From Compostibacter hankyongensis (lineage in GTDB: Bacteria; Bacteroidota; Bacteroidia; Chitinophagales; Chitinophagaceae), in the NCBI RefSeq assembly GCF_039541075.1, contig NZ_BAABFN010000002.1, forward strand, positions 496,001 through 560,000: a DNA stretch of 64,000 bases, in the 5' to 3' direction. Below are positions 18,002 through 27,431 of the stretch, piece after piece. The position numbers and the translations under genes are program-made. Positions within the stretch are counted from its first letter, which is position 1; each line of letters begins with the position of its first letter. Below the pieces are notes generated by a model. The model ran no database searches, was not told the origin of the DNA, and saw only the letters and a program-made list of their open reading frames with translations.

Positions 18002-18081
18002 AGGGGACCGCTAATGACGGCTAATTTACACAAAGCGGCGACATAAAGCATAGTTAACGACAAAATTGACAGTATCGGCGA

Positions 18082-18089
18082 CAAAAGTA
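18082..18089 (-). promoter_or_regulatory. -7 promoter element of the HTCS gene (TACTTTTG)
   Basis: TACTTTTG on the minus strand matches TAnnTTTG, about 80 bases before the HTCS start. A TTG lies 21 bases further upstream. The 180-bp divergent region must also hold the promoter and the HTCS binding site for the sulfatase operon, which I could not identify. Confidence 0.5.
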
Positions 18090-18181
18090 TCCTTGTTCTT
18101 TGCTCCAAAACAATATTTTGTGTCTGCAATCCACGGGGTTATGAAAATTATATTCACGCTGTACAAAATAAAACAGGCAAT

Positions 18182-19615
18182 ATGAGAAAAACGGTACTTT
18201 TCTTATCCCTTCTCTGCACGGTCGCCTTTACAGGCTACAGACCGGCACATGAGCCCGATGCCCCGCCCTCAAGACCCAATGTGGTATTCATCGTAGTGGA
18301 CGATATGAACATGTTTCCGGTCCTGCACAATTACCCGGGGCTGAAAACGCCCAATATGGACAAGCTGGCTTCCGAATCATACAACTTTCTGCATGCATCC
18401 TGCGCGGTACCCCTCTGCGCGCCTTCCCGGGCGGCATTTTTCAGCGGCATAGCGCCATATAAAACCGGAGTGTACCGGAATTTCAGCGATATCTACGATT
18501 CGTCGGTGCTGTCACACGCCGAGCTGCTGCCGGAATGTTTCCAAAGAAACGGGTACCTGACCTGGGGCGGCGGGAAGACATTTCACATGAAAGTAAACGA
18601 CGACCGGGAAAATAAGATGTTCGGGAATGCGCCGGTTAAGCATGGCGGCTACGGTCCCTATGCAGAAAAGGCATATTGGTACGGCAAGACGGGCTGGGCT
18701 TCGGTTAAGCCATGGACAGGTCCGGATACGGACTTCCCCGACGTAAGGAATGCCGACAATGCCATCGCCTTCTTACAGGAAAAACACGACAAGCCCTTCT
18801 TTCTGTATTACGGACTTTTCCGCCCCCACACGCCCTATACCGCCCCGAAGCGGTTTTATGACCTTTATAAAGATGAAGATATCCCGCTGCCTTCCGGATA
18901 CAAGCCCGGCGATCTGAACGATGTGCCGCCCATGGGCAGGGCATTGGTGGATTCCATGAAGCAATATTTCAAAAAGGGAATGAGCAAAGCGCAGGTCTGG
19001 AAGGCCCTGCTCAACGGATACCGCGCCAATATCTCCTTTGCCGACTGGAACGTGGGCCGGGTGCTGGATGCGCTGGATAAAAGCGGATACGCGGAAAACA
19101 CCATCGTGGTCTTCTGCGCCGATAACGGCTTTCATTGCGGAACAAAAGACCACTGGACCAAAAAAACTTTGTGGGACGAGGCGGACAGGGTCCCCTTTAT
19201 GATCCGGCTCCCGGATAAAACAGGCGCGGTTTGTTATCAGACCGTCGGGCTGATCGACATCTTCCCGACCCTGACGGACTATTGCCGTCTGAAGCCGCCT
19301 GCCCATACCCTGGACGGGAAAAGCCTTACGCCCATATTGAATGATCCGAAGATAAGCTGGGAACGGGCAGGGTTCACCACCTGGGGCGTGCAATATTCTT
19401 CCGTCCTGAAGGGACCGTACCGCTATATCCGTTACCCCGACGGCGCCCAGGAGCTCTATGATCACCGGCAGGATCCCTATGAATGGAACAATTTAGCCGC
19501 TGATCCGAAGATGAAAACGGTCATCGGACAGCTTGCCGGAAATATTCCGGAACATTTTGAAGCGTCGATTCCCCCGGCGCACGCAAAAAAGCCGCATAAA
19601 AAACGTAAACCATGA
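18182..19615 (+). CDS. Sulfatase (iduronate-2-sulfatase-like)
   Basis: A 477-residue exported type I sulfatase. After a signal peptide (about 1-22) the alkaline-phosphatase-superfamily core starts with RPNVVFIVVDDMN, whose Asp pair binds calcium. The catalytic cysteine is Cys79 in C-A-P-S-R (79-83), to be converted to formylglycine. Further signatures are HGGYG, KPFFLYYGLFRPHTPY and the metal-binding IVVFCADNGFHCGTKDHW. The order and the RPHTPY segment resemble iduronate-2-sulfatase-like enzymes. It is the first gene of the operon regulated by the divergent HTCS, 6 bp ahead of the next sulfatase. Substrate position is not predictable by eye. Confidence 0.9.
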   Translation: MRKTVLFLSLLCTVAFTGYRPAHEPDAPPSRPNVVFIVVDDMNMFPVLHNYPGLKTPNMDKLASESYNFLHASCAVPLCAPSRAAFFSGIAPYKTGVYRNFSDIYDSSVLSHAELLPECFQRNGYLTWGGGKTFHMKVNDDRENKMFGNAPVKHGGYGPYAEKAYWYGKTGWASVKPWTGPDTDFPDVRNADNAIAFLQEKHDKPFFLYYGLFRPHTPYTAPKRFYDLYKDEDIPLPSGYKPGDLNDVPPMGRALVDSMKQYFKKGMSKAQVWKALLNGYRANISFADWNVGRVLDALDKSGYAENTIVVFCADNGFHCGTKDHWTKKTLWDEADRVPFMIRLPDKTGAVCYQTVGLIDIFPTLTDYCRLKPPAHTLDGKSLTPILNDPKISWERAGFTTWGVQYSSVLKGPYRYIRYPDGAQELYDHRQDPYEWNNLAADPKMKTVIGQLAGNIPEHFEASIPPAHAKKPHKKRKP

Positions 19616-19621
19616 TCCCAT

Positions 19622-21034
19622 ATGTATAGACCCATCCTTATCCTGCTGCTGTTCTGCCTTCCGGCACAGGCTTTCTGCCAGGCGCAGCAGACAAAAAAGC
19701 CCAACATCATTATCATACTGGCCGACGACATGGGCTGGGGCGATGTGGGCTTTCACGGAAGCGAGATACGGACGCCGAACATTGACCGCCTGGCGCAAGA
19801 AGGGGTTGTCCTGGACCAGTTTTATACCGCGCCGATCTGCTCGCCGACACGGGCCGGTATTATGACCGGGCGGTATCCCAACCGCTTTGGGCTGCGGCAG
19901 AACGTGATCCCGCCCTGGAGTAAGTTCGGCGTAGATACCTCGGAAGTATTTCTTCCGCAGATGCTGGCGGATGCCGGTTATAAAAACCGCGCTGCCATCG
20001 GCAAATGGCACCTGGGTGCGGCTTATAAAAAGTATCTGCCCCTGCACCGGGGCTTTACCCATTTTTACGGCCTGTACAACGGCGCCTTTGATTATTTCAC
20101 CCATCAGCGCGAAGGAGAGCTGGATTGGCACAATGATTCCGCCGTCTCCCGCGACAAAGGCTACTCTACCGACCTGATCACCGACGAAGCGGTGAAATGT
20201 ATAAGGACATACGCGGCGCAGTCGCCTTTCTTCTTATATGTGGCCTATAATGCGCCGCATGGACCCTTGCAGGCCAAAAAAGAAGACCTGCTGCGCTACG
20301 GCTTTGATGAAAGCAAGCCGTTGTTTCCCCATAAAGGAGCGGAAGGGATGACCGGCCGGGGCAACACCCCGCGGCAAACCTACGCCGCCATGGTAACCTG
20401 TATGGACCGGGGCATCGGGAAGATCCTGCAGACCCTGCAGCAGCTGGACATAGACAAAAATACCATCGTGCTTTTCTTCAGCGACAACGGCGCCGCCCGG
20501 AACGGCGGCGGCTCGCATGGCGATCTGCGGGGATGGAAATTTCAGGAATGGTCGGGCGGGGTCCGCGCCCCGGCAGTCATCCGCTGGCCGGAAGGACTGA
20601 AAGAGCCGGGTATGGTAAGGCAGGTAATGGGTTATGTGGATATCGCTCCTACCCTGCTGGCGGTCGCCGGTGTAAAATCCCATTCCGGGAAACCCTTTGA
20701 CGGTATCAATATGCTGCCGGTGCTGGAAGGTAAAAAGGACCGCATCGACCGATATTTTTATTTGGGTCACGGGGCCATCATCGGCAGCCCCTGGAAGCTC
20801 GTAAAGGCGCATGCCGGCAATCCGCAGATGAAAGAAGGAGAAGATGCCCTGTTCAACATACTGAATGATCCGTCCGAAAAAAAGAATGTCAGGACCGCCC
20901 ACCCGGAAATATACGAACGATTAAAAGCGGCGGTAAAGCCGTATGATGATATACAACCTACTCATCGTGTGCCGCCATACGGAGAAGGAAGAAAAGGCTT
21001 TGCAGCGCCCAAAGACTGGCTGATCGAAGAATAG
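19622..21034 (+). CDS. Arylsulfatase-type sulfatase
   Basis: A 470-residue exported sulfatase with a signal peptide cleaved near FCQAQ. PNIIIILADDMGWGDVGFHG is the N-terminal metal site; the catalytic motif is C-S-P-T-R (Cys73-Arg77), with Thr where CxPSR usually has Ser, which still fits the CxPxR core read by formylglycine-generating enzyme. Other landmarks are GKWHLG (substrate/active-site Lys and His), and FFSDNGAARNGG (C-terminal metal Asp-Asn). It follows the iduronate-2-sulfatase-like gene by 6 bp, so the two are cotranscribed. It probably removes a different sulfate group from the same glycan. Confidence 0.9.
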   Translation: MYRPILILLLFCLPAQAFCQAQQTKKPNIIIILADDMGWGDVGFHGSEIRTPNIDRLAQEGVVLDQFYTAPICSPTRAGIMTGRYPNRFGLRQNVIPPWSKFGVDTSEVFLPQMLADAGYKNRAAIGKWHLGAAYKKYLPLHRGFTHFYGLYNGAFDYFTHQREGELDWHNDSAVSRDKGYSTDLITDEAVKCIRTYAAQSPFFLYVAYNAPHGPLQAKKEDLLRYGFDESKPLFPHKGAEGMTGRGNTPRQTYAAMVTCMDRGIGKILQTLQQLDIDKNTIVLFFSDNGAARNGGGSHGDLRGWKFQEWSGGVRAPAVIRWPEGLKEPGMVRQVMGYVDIAPTLLAVAGVKSHSGKPFDGINMLPVLEGKKDRIDRYFYLGHGAIIGSPWKLVKAHAGNPQMKEGEDALFNILNDPSEKKNVRTAHPEIYERLKAAVKPYDDIQPTHRVPPYGEGRKGFAAPKDWLIEE

Positions 21035-21135
21035 CAGCGACAAATTTTATACTGTTTTATACAAATGTAACAGCTATCGGAAGCCCGGGGAAGTAATATT
21101 ATGTGTCGTCTTTTCTCCATCTAAAAGACTTTTGT

Positions 21136-24100
21136 ATGAAAAATAACACTACCTACACATGCTTCCGGCGATATACCGGGCTGACGGTCCTTCTCCTGTC
21201 GGGACTTTTCTTTCAGCCGGCTTATGCACAAAGGGTGATCCGCGGATCGGTAACGGTCAAAGGAGCGCCCGTGGCCGGCGTAAGCGTCATGGTAAAAGGA
21301 TCTCAGAAAAAAACCATCACCAATGAAAACGGGCGGTATGCCATCAATGCCATGCGGAACGACGTGCTTGTCTTCCGGTATATCGGGTATAAGGTCCGGC
21401 AGATCCCGGTAGGCGAGCAGGCTGTGATCAACGTAGCGCTGGAAGAGAATGTAAGATCATTGCAGGATCTGGTAGTGGTCGGCTATGGCACCGTGGCCAA
21501 AAGCGATCTCACCGGCGCTATCAGCAGCGTAAAGCTGCAGCAGGTAAACGAGAACCGGGTGATATCCGTTCCCGAAGCCCTGCAGGGTAAGATAGCGGGC
21601 GTCCAGATACTGAACAATACGGGAGCGCCCGGCTCGGGGATGACCTTCAACATCCGCGGAGAAACCTCGATTACGGGCAGCAGCCAGCCGCTGATCGTTA
21701 TCGACGGGCAGCCCATCGAAACAAGCGCCGGCGCCACCATGGCGGGCTCCAATTACGACGGCGGCTATGATCAGCCTCCCGTAGACCCGCTGGCCAGCCT
21801 TGATCCTTCAGACATCGCCTCTATTGAGGTATTAAAAGACGCCTCGGCAACCGCCATATACGGGTCACGGGGCGCCAACGGGGTGGTGCTGATCACTACC
21901 AAATCGGGCCAGAACGGCAAAAACGGTAAAGACCGGATATCCTATACCACCCGCTTTGATATCAGCATGCTGCCCAAAAAGCAAAAGGTATTGAGCCCGC
22001 TTGATTTTATGAAATTCCAGAATGAAGCGGCGTTAAATGACGGAAATGATTCCGCATGGACGCAACATCAGATCGACTCCATATCGGTATTACCGGGCAC
22101 CAACTGGCAGGACCTTATATACCATACAGCTGTTTCCCAGGATCATCAGCTGACCCTCTCCGGCCGGGACGCAAAAAGCAACTATTATGTTACCGGGAGC
22201 TTTTCGGACCAGAACAGCGTCATCAACCACGCTTACTATAAAAAAGGAGGCCTGCGGGTGAATTATGAGCGTCATGTCTCCGACAGGCTTAAGTTCACTA
22301 CCCGGAACTATTTCTCGCTGGCCGGCTTGTCACACGGACAGCAATCCAACTGGACCGGCATACTCGGTTCTTCCGTGGTCATGGGCGCGCTGGCCGTAAG
22401 TCCTTTGAAAAATGCTTATGAGCCCGGCGGAGATCCGGATGAAACGCTGGTGAACAATCCGGTGCTGGTGATGACCCGCGTAAAGGACCGGTCAAAAGTA
22501 CGGACGCTCATCTCCAGCGCCACCCTGGATTACAGGATCGCCAAAGGGCTGAGCTACCAGCTGAAGGGCGGAGTGAACGACCTCTATACCTCCCGGCAGG
22601 TCTATTATCCTACCGGCACTTTTGTCGGCAACCAGGCGCCGAACGGCTCCGCTACACAGGCCGATAACCATAACTATAATTATATGGTGGATAACCTGCT
22701 GACCTATAAACGGGTCTTTCAGAAAACCCACTCGCTGAATGCCGTGCTCGGCTTTTCCTATCAGCACTGGTATCACGAAGGCAGCAGCGTGACCAACCGC
22801 AGCTTTCCCTCCGATGCGCTGACGTATTACGACCTGGCGACCGCCACTTTCCCCGGCGCCACGCATAATTATTATCAGGAGCGTGCGCTGGAATCCATCA
22901 TCGGCCGGGTGAATTATGCCTATAAAAGCAAATACCTGCTGACATTAACCGGGCGTTACGACGGGGACAGCAGGCTGGCGGTGGGCCAGAAATGGGGTTT
23001 CTTCCCTTCGGTAGGCATAGGATGGAACGTCTCCGGCGAAGATTTCTTCAAGGACAACATCAGCTTCATTTCCCTGCTGAAGCTGCGGGGCAGCTACGGC
23101 GTCGCCGGTAACTCGAGCATCGGTGTAGGCGCTACCCAGGCCAAATACGGCGTGGATTATGTGGTCATGGGTGAAAACATCGTGCCCGGCTATGTTACCG
23201 GCTCATTCGAGAACCCCGACCTGACCTGGGAAAAAACAAGTCAATATAATGCCGGTATAGACCTCGGCTTTATAAATGACCGGCTCACCCTTACCGTGGA
23301 CGCCTATTCAAAAAAGACCACCGGACTGCTGATCAACCTTTCGCTACCCGGATCCGCGGGCTATGGAAGCTATGCTACCAATGTCGGCGAGGTAAACAAC
23401 AAAGGAGTTGACGTGGAAGCCAACTTCAACGTGCTCTCCGGAAAAGTGCGCTGGGATATCGGGGCCAACTTTTCCGCCTTCAAAAACGAGGTGGACAATA
23501 TGGGGCCCCTCAGTGTTATTTATGGCCGCAACTATATTCCCGCAGGACAGATCCTGTTTGCCCAGCCCCTGAATGTGGCCATGCCCGGCTATCCTATTTC
23601 CGCCTTTCTCGGGTATAAGACCGCCGGCATCTACCAGACCCAGGAGGAGGTGGATAAAGGACCGGAAGCCTCCACAGCCAAACCCGGCGACATCAAATGG
23701 GTAGACACCAACGGCGACGGCAGCATCACGGATGAGGACAGAACCCTTATCGGCCATCCCCAGCCTGATTTTACCTATGGATTCAATACCAACCTGTCGT
23801 ATAAAAGATTTACCCTCAGCCTGTCCATCCTGGGCAGTCAGGGCAATGAGCTGCTCAACCTGAACAAATGGCTCCTGTCTGTCAACGATACGCATGGCAA
23901 CTACAATGCCCTGCAGGATGCTTATGACCATGCCTGGCGCGGCCCGGGCACAAGCGATCTCTATCCCAAGCTCAACACAAGAAGCACAAGACTTCACCAG
24001 CGCATGCCGGACTGGATGGTGGAAGACGCTTCCTTTGTCAGGCTGCAAAGCGTAACGATCGGATATACGCTGCATGCCCTGCAGCACCTCGGCGTGGAAA

Positions 24101-24267
24101 GTCTGAGGCTGTTTGCTTCCGGAACCAACCTGTACACCCTGACGGATTATTCGGGATACGACCCGAATATCAACGCCTTCGGTAATGCTTCCATCAGCAG
24201 GGGGCTCGACTTCGGCACGCTGCCGCAGCCCAGGACCTTTTCCTTCGGCCTGGAACTGACATTCTGA
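21136..24267 (+). CDS. SusC-family TonB-dependent outer-membrane transporter
   Basis: A 1043-residue SusC/RagA porin. The signal peptide ends near AYAQ. A carboxypeptidase-regulatory-like domain follows (VIRGSVTVKGAPVAGVSVMVKG), then the LVVVGYGT box marking the start of the plug domain and the 22-strand barrel with the usual SusC signature IEVLKDASATAIYGSRGANGVVLITTK. It ends in an aromatic residue (Phe), as outer-membrane barrels do. An upstream GTG at 21103 is in frame, but ATG 21136 directly starts the signal peptide. It imports oligosaccharides with its SusD partner, which begins 19 bp downstream. Energy comes through TonB-ExbBD, not encoded here. Confidence 0.95.
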   Translation: MKNNTTYTCFRRYTGLTVLLLSGLFFQPAYAQRVIRGSVTVKGAPVAGVSVMVKGSQKKTITNENGRYAINAMRNDVLVFRYIGYKVRQIPVGEQAVINVALEENVRSLQDLVVVGYGTVAKSDLTGAISSVKLQQVNENRVISVPEALQGKIAGVQILNNTGAPGSGMTFNIRGETSITGSSQPLIVIDGQPIETSAGATMAGSNYDGGYDQPPVDPLASLDPSDIASIEVLKDASATAIYGSRGANGVVLITTKSGQNGKNGKDRISYTTRFDISMLPKKQKVLSPLDFMKFQNEAALNDGNDSAWTQHQIDSISVLPGTNWQDLIYHTAVSQDHQLTLSGRDAKSNYYVTGSFSDQNSVINHAYYKKGGLRVNYERHVSDRLKFTTRNYFSLAGLSHGQQSNWTGILGSSVVMGALAVSPLKNAYEPGGDPDETLVNNPVLVMTRVKDRSKVRTLISSATLDYRIAKGLSYQLKGGVNDLYTSRQVYYPTGTFVGNQAPNGSATQADNHNYNYMVDNLLTYKRVFQKTHSLNAVLGFSYQHWYHEGSSVTNRSFPSDALTYYDLATATFPGATHNYYQERALESIIGRVNYAYKSKYLLTLTGRYDGDSRLAVGQKWGFFPSVGIGWNVSGEDFFKDNISFISLLKLRGSYGVAGNSSIGVGATQAKYGVDYVVMGENIVPGYVTGSFENPDLTWEKTSQYNAGIDLGFINDRLTLTVDAYSKKTTGLLINLSLPGSAGYGSYATNVGEVNNKGVDVEANFNVLSGKVRWDIGANFSAFKNEVDNMGPLSVIYGRNYIPAGQILFAQPLNVAMPGYPISAFLGYKTAGIYQTQEEVDKGPEASTAKPGDIKWVDTNGDGSITDEDRTLIGHPQPDFTYGFNTNLSYKRFTLSLSILGSQGNELLNLNKWLLSVNDTHGNYNALQDAYDHAWRGPGTSDLYPKLNTRSTRLHQRMPDWMVEDASFVRLQSVTIGYTLHALQHLGVESLRLFASGTNLYTLTDYSGYDPNINAFGNASISRGLDFGTLPQPRTFSFGLELTF

Positions 24268-24286
24268 ACCTGTTAAATCCCAAACG

Positions 24287-25990
24287 ATGAAGACATCCAA
24301 ATATATCGTGATCGCTTTATTGACGGGCATCCTGACCGTCGGGCAGTCCTGCTCGCTGAAAGAAGAGCTCAAGGACGTGCCCACCCCCGCCTCCATCAAG
24401 ACGGAGCAGGACCTTACCGCAGTGGAAGAAGGGATCTATGCCCGGCTGAACAACCGGAACGGGTTCAAGTTCCTGGGCATGCTCATCCTGTTTTTGAATG
24501 CGGATGATATCTATTCCACCTCGGGTTCCGAATTCGGTCCTTATGCGGACCGTTCCTATACCGGCAACAACACTGCGGAGTTTTTCAACATGATGTATTA
24601 TGTGATCTCCGATGCCAATTCCCTCATTGCGTTGCTGGACCGGTCCGGGCTGGACCCAACCGTAAAAAGCCGGGGCTACGGCGAAGCCTATTTTCTGCGT
24701 GCATTTGCCTATTATTATCTGGTAAGGCTATTCGGAGGGGTGCCGCTGAGGACGGGGGCAACCAGTATCAGCAGCGATTTTTACCTGCCCCGCAGCAGCG
24801 CGGATTCGGTATACCGGCAGATATTTACCGATTTTAAAAATGCCTCGGCGCTGTTGCCGCCGGCCGCCGGCATACCCGGGGGCGAGCTGGGGCGCGCTTC
24901 CAAGGGGGCGGCCCAGGCCCTGCTGGCAGAGGCCTGCCTGACCTATGGCGATCATCTGTCGTTACAGGGCAAAGACGGCACCGCCTATTTTCAAAACGCG
25001 GCATTATATGCCGACTCCGTGTTGAACAGTGGGCAATATCACCTGCTGCCCGACTTCGCGGATGTATTTGATGTAAAGCAGGAAGCCGCCGCTTACAAAG
25101 AGGTGATCTTTGGCGTCCGTTTTCAGACCGATCCTACCCAAAGCGGGCAGCCGGCCGCCGGCTCTGAATTTGCCCTGCGCTGCAATGCGCCCAACCAATG
25201 GAATACCAGCGGCAACAATCCCAACGGACAGGGCGACGGATCCTTCCGCGCCATGCCCTGGTTTGCCGACTATTACCGCACGGGCGATTATGGCGATACC
25301 GATATTGTCACCGGCGAAGCGACCTTTGATTACCGCAATCAGGTATCCCTGTCGATGGGCGGATATAAAAACGGCCAGTTTTGCGTGACCTATCCCAATA
25401 TTCCGGCTCCGGACGAGAGCACCATCGCCTTGGCCCTTTGCGGAAAATATGTCGATCCCAACGGAAAAGACGGACGAAACAACGGCAATGATTTTTATAT
25501 CATCCGCTTGTCCGAAGTATATCTGATCAAGGCGGAAGCTGAAAACGAGTTGCATGGCCCCACGCAGGAAGCCCTCGACGCTTTTAATGCGGTGCGGGCG
25601 CGTATCCGGAAGGCCGACGGCACAAGTCGCGCCCTGCCGGCCGATATCACTCTGGACGAGGGATTGACAAAAGAGCAGTTCAGGATGAAAATATTTGATG
25701 AGCGGGGTATAGAGCTGTTCGGAGAAGGGCAGCGGTGGTTCGATCTGGTGCGTATGCGCAGCCCCGTAAGCGCTACCCAGACCATGTATGAATACCAGTT
25801 CCTGCACGTGCTGCCGGCGTATACCACCGAATTGCCCAAATATAAGGCGGCTACCCATTCATGGAGCACGCATTTTGCCGTATTCAAGCCGGCGCTCAAC
25901 GTTTCCGTACCTAAATTTTTATTATTTCCCATACCTACCAATGAATTGCAAAAAAATCCCGATTTTGGAGAGCAAAACCCGGGATGGTAA
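24287..25990 (+). CDS. SusD/RagB-family glycan-binding lipoprotein
   Basis: A 567-residue surface lipoprotein with lipobox GQSC (Cys22). The SusD pattern is visible: the early EEGIYARLNNRN helix, YFLRAFAYYYLVRLFGGVPLRT (TPR-like core), GRASKGAAQALLAEACL, YIIRLSEVYLIKAEAEN, and the closing LLFPIPTNELQKNP block near the C-terminus. It forms a lid over the preceding SusC and captures the oligosaccharide. It is somewhat longer than most SusD proteins (500-550). The gene order SusC-SusD with 19 bp spacing is canonical. Confidence 0.95.
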   Translation: MKTSKYIVIALLTGILTVGQSCSLKEELKDVPTPASIKTEQDLTAVEEGIYARLNNRNGFKFLGMLILFLNADDIYSTSGSEFGPYADRSYTGNNTAEFFNMMYYVISDANSLIALLDRSGLDPTVKSRGYGEAYFLRAFAYYYLVRLFGGVPLRTGATSISSDFYLPRSSADSVYRQIFTDFKNASALLPPAAGIPGGELGRASKGAAQALLAEACLTYGDHLSLQGKDGTAYFQNAALYADSVLNSGQYHLLPDFADVFDVKQEAAAYKEVIFGVRFQTDPTQSGQPAAGSEFALRCNAPNQWNTSGNNPNGQGDGSFRAMPWFADYYRTGDYGDTDIVTGEATFDYRNQVSLSMGGYKNGQFCVTYPNIPAPDESTIALALCGKYVDPNGKDGRNNGNDFYIIRLSEVYLIKAEAENELHGPTQEALDAFNAVRARIRKADGTSRALPADITLDEGLTKEQFRMKIFDERGIELFGEGQRWFDLVRMRSPVSATQTMYEYQFLHVLPAYTTELPKYKAATHSWSTHFAVFKPALNVSVPKFLLFPIPTNELQKNPDFGEQNPGW

Positions 25991-26031
25991 AAAATATAAG
26001 GAACGACGTTTAAAAAGGTAAAAACCAACGG

Positions 26032-27384
26032 ATGAAAACAACTGGGCTGAAATGGATGGTTTGGGCAATACTGATCGCTGCATTAACGGATAGCTGTACC
26101 TCCGCCCAGCCGGTGAAGCATGTGGTGCTGATCAGCCTCGACGGCTCACGTCCAGATTTTTATATGGATACTTCCTGGCATGCTCCCCATCTGCAACGGC
26201 TGAAGAACGAGGGCGTATATGCCGCCGAAGGTATACAGAGCGTCTTCCCGTCGGTGACCTATCCCTCGCATACTACGCTGGTTACCGGGGCTTATCCTGC
26301 GCATCATGGCATCTATTATAACGCCCCCTTCGGAGGGAAGCCGGGACATTGGTACTGGAATGAAAGCGCCATACAATGCAAGACACTCTGGGATGCGGTA
26401 AAAGAGGCGCACCTCAGCTCGGGTGCAGTGATGTGGCCGGTAACGGTCGGCGCTCCCATAGATTATAATTTCCCGGTACGCCGTCCGGAAGAAGGCGAAA
26501 CGGCAGACGTGCTGTCCGTTAAATATCCGTACATCACACCCCGGGACCTGTTGTCGGAAATAACGCAGAAAACCGGCCGGGAATTTACCCCGGCGGATCT
26601 CGGTACAAAGGACTTTGCGCAAAGCAAAACCATAGCCCTCATCGCCAATTATATCATACAGACCTACAAGCCCAACCTGATGGCCATCCATTTTGTCGGA
26701 ATAGACCATGCCGAACATGCCCATGGAACAGACGGGCCCGAAGTCAGGGAGATGGTGCACGTGACCGACAGCCTGGTAGGGACGGTATTGCAGGCTATAA
26801 AAGCGGCGGGCATCGAAAAAAATACAGCGGTCATTATTACCGGAGATCATGGACATGCCGATACCCGGGCCACCTTTGCCCCCAATGTTTATCTGGCCGG
26901 GCACGGATGGACCGTCGGGAAACGCTGGAAAGCCAAGTTCCATGCCGCCGGTGGCGCCGCATTTTTATATCTTAGCAACAAAAATGACAAAGCCATGCTG
27001 GATTCCGTGGTCGCTGTGCTGAAAAACACGGCGGAATACCGGAACGGGGACTTCAGGATGCTGGACCGTACCGTTCTGGATAAAATGGGGGTCAATCCGG
27101 AAGTGGCCCTGGGCCTGGCGATGAAAGAAGGCATAACCGCCAACAACCGCTCAGACGGGAAGGCCATGGCAACCGTAGCCAAAAAGGGCAGCACCCACGG
27201 CTATGATCCGGCGTATCCCTCCATGCATACCACTTTTATTGCCACAGGCGCCGGAATAGGAAAGCACAAGAACATCAGCGGAATGGGTATAAAGGATATA
27301 GCGCCTGTAGTTGCCACACTGTTAGGGCTGGATTTCGATGTGCCCGACGGGAAACTCATACCGGGGATCCTGAAAGCGCAATAA
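26032..27384 (+). CDS. Type I phosphodiesterase/nucleotide pyrophosphatase-family lipoprotein
   Basis: A 450-residue alkaline-phosphatase-superfamily enzyme of the NPP type. Lipobox LTDSC gives lipid-anchored Cys22. The core has SLDGSRPD (metal Asp37), FPSVTYPSHTTLVTG with the nucleophile Thr76 in the place of NPP Thr, VGIDHAEHAHG and ITGDHGHADT (zinc ligands), and a C-terminal THGYDPAYPSMHTTF. NPP-type enzymes cleave phosphodiesters or phosphomonoesters outside the cytoplasm. Its position between SusD and sulfatase genes suggests it acts on a phosphorylated or phosphodiester-linked substituent of the imported glycan, or on a sulfate ester by promiscuity; that is inference. Confidence 0.87.
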   Translation: MKTTGLKWMVWAILIAALTDSCTSAQPVKHVVLISLDGSRPDFYMDTSWHAPHLQRLKNEGVYAAEGIQSVFPSVTYPSHTTLVTGAYPAHHGIYYNAPFGGKPGHWYWNESAIQCKTLWDAVKEAHLSSGAVMWPVTVGAPIDYNFPVRRPEEGETADVLSVKYPYITPRDLLSEITQKTGREFTPADLGTKDFAQSKTIALIANYIIQTYKPNLMAIHFVGIDHAEHAHGTDGPEVREMVHVTDSLVGTVLQAIKAAGIEKNTAVIITGDHGHADTRATFAPNVYLAGHGWTVGKRWKAKFHAAGGAAFLYLSNKNDKAMLDSVVAVLKNTAEYRNGDFRMLDRTVLDKMGVNPEVALGLAMKEGITANNRSDGKAMATVAKKGSTHGYDPAYPSMHTTFIATGAGIGKHKNISGMGIKDIAPVVATLLGLDFDVPDGKLIPGILKAQ

Positions 27385-27431
27385 ATAAAAAGGCCAGAAA
27401 GCCGGAATTATAATCCGTTTATAAAATAATT

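Noticed and set aside
17147..18046. 299-residue plus-strand frame over the sensor gene start
   Set aside because: Antisense to the reg_prop propeller of the HTCS, with no domain of its own.
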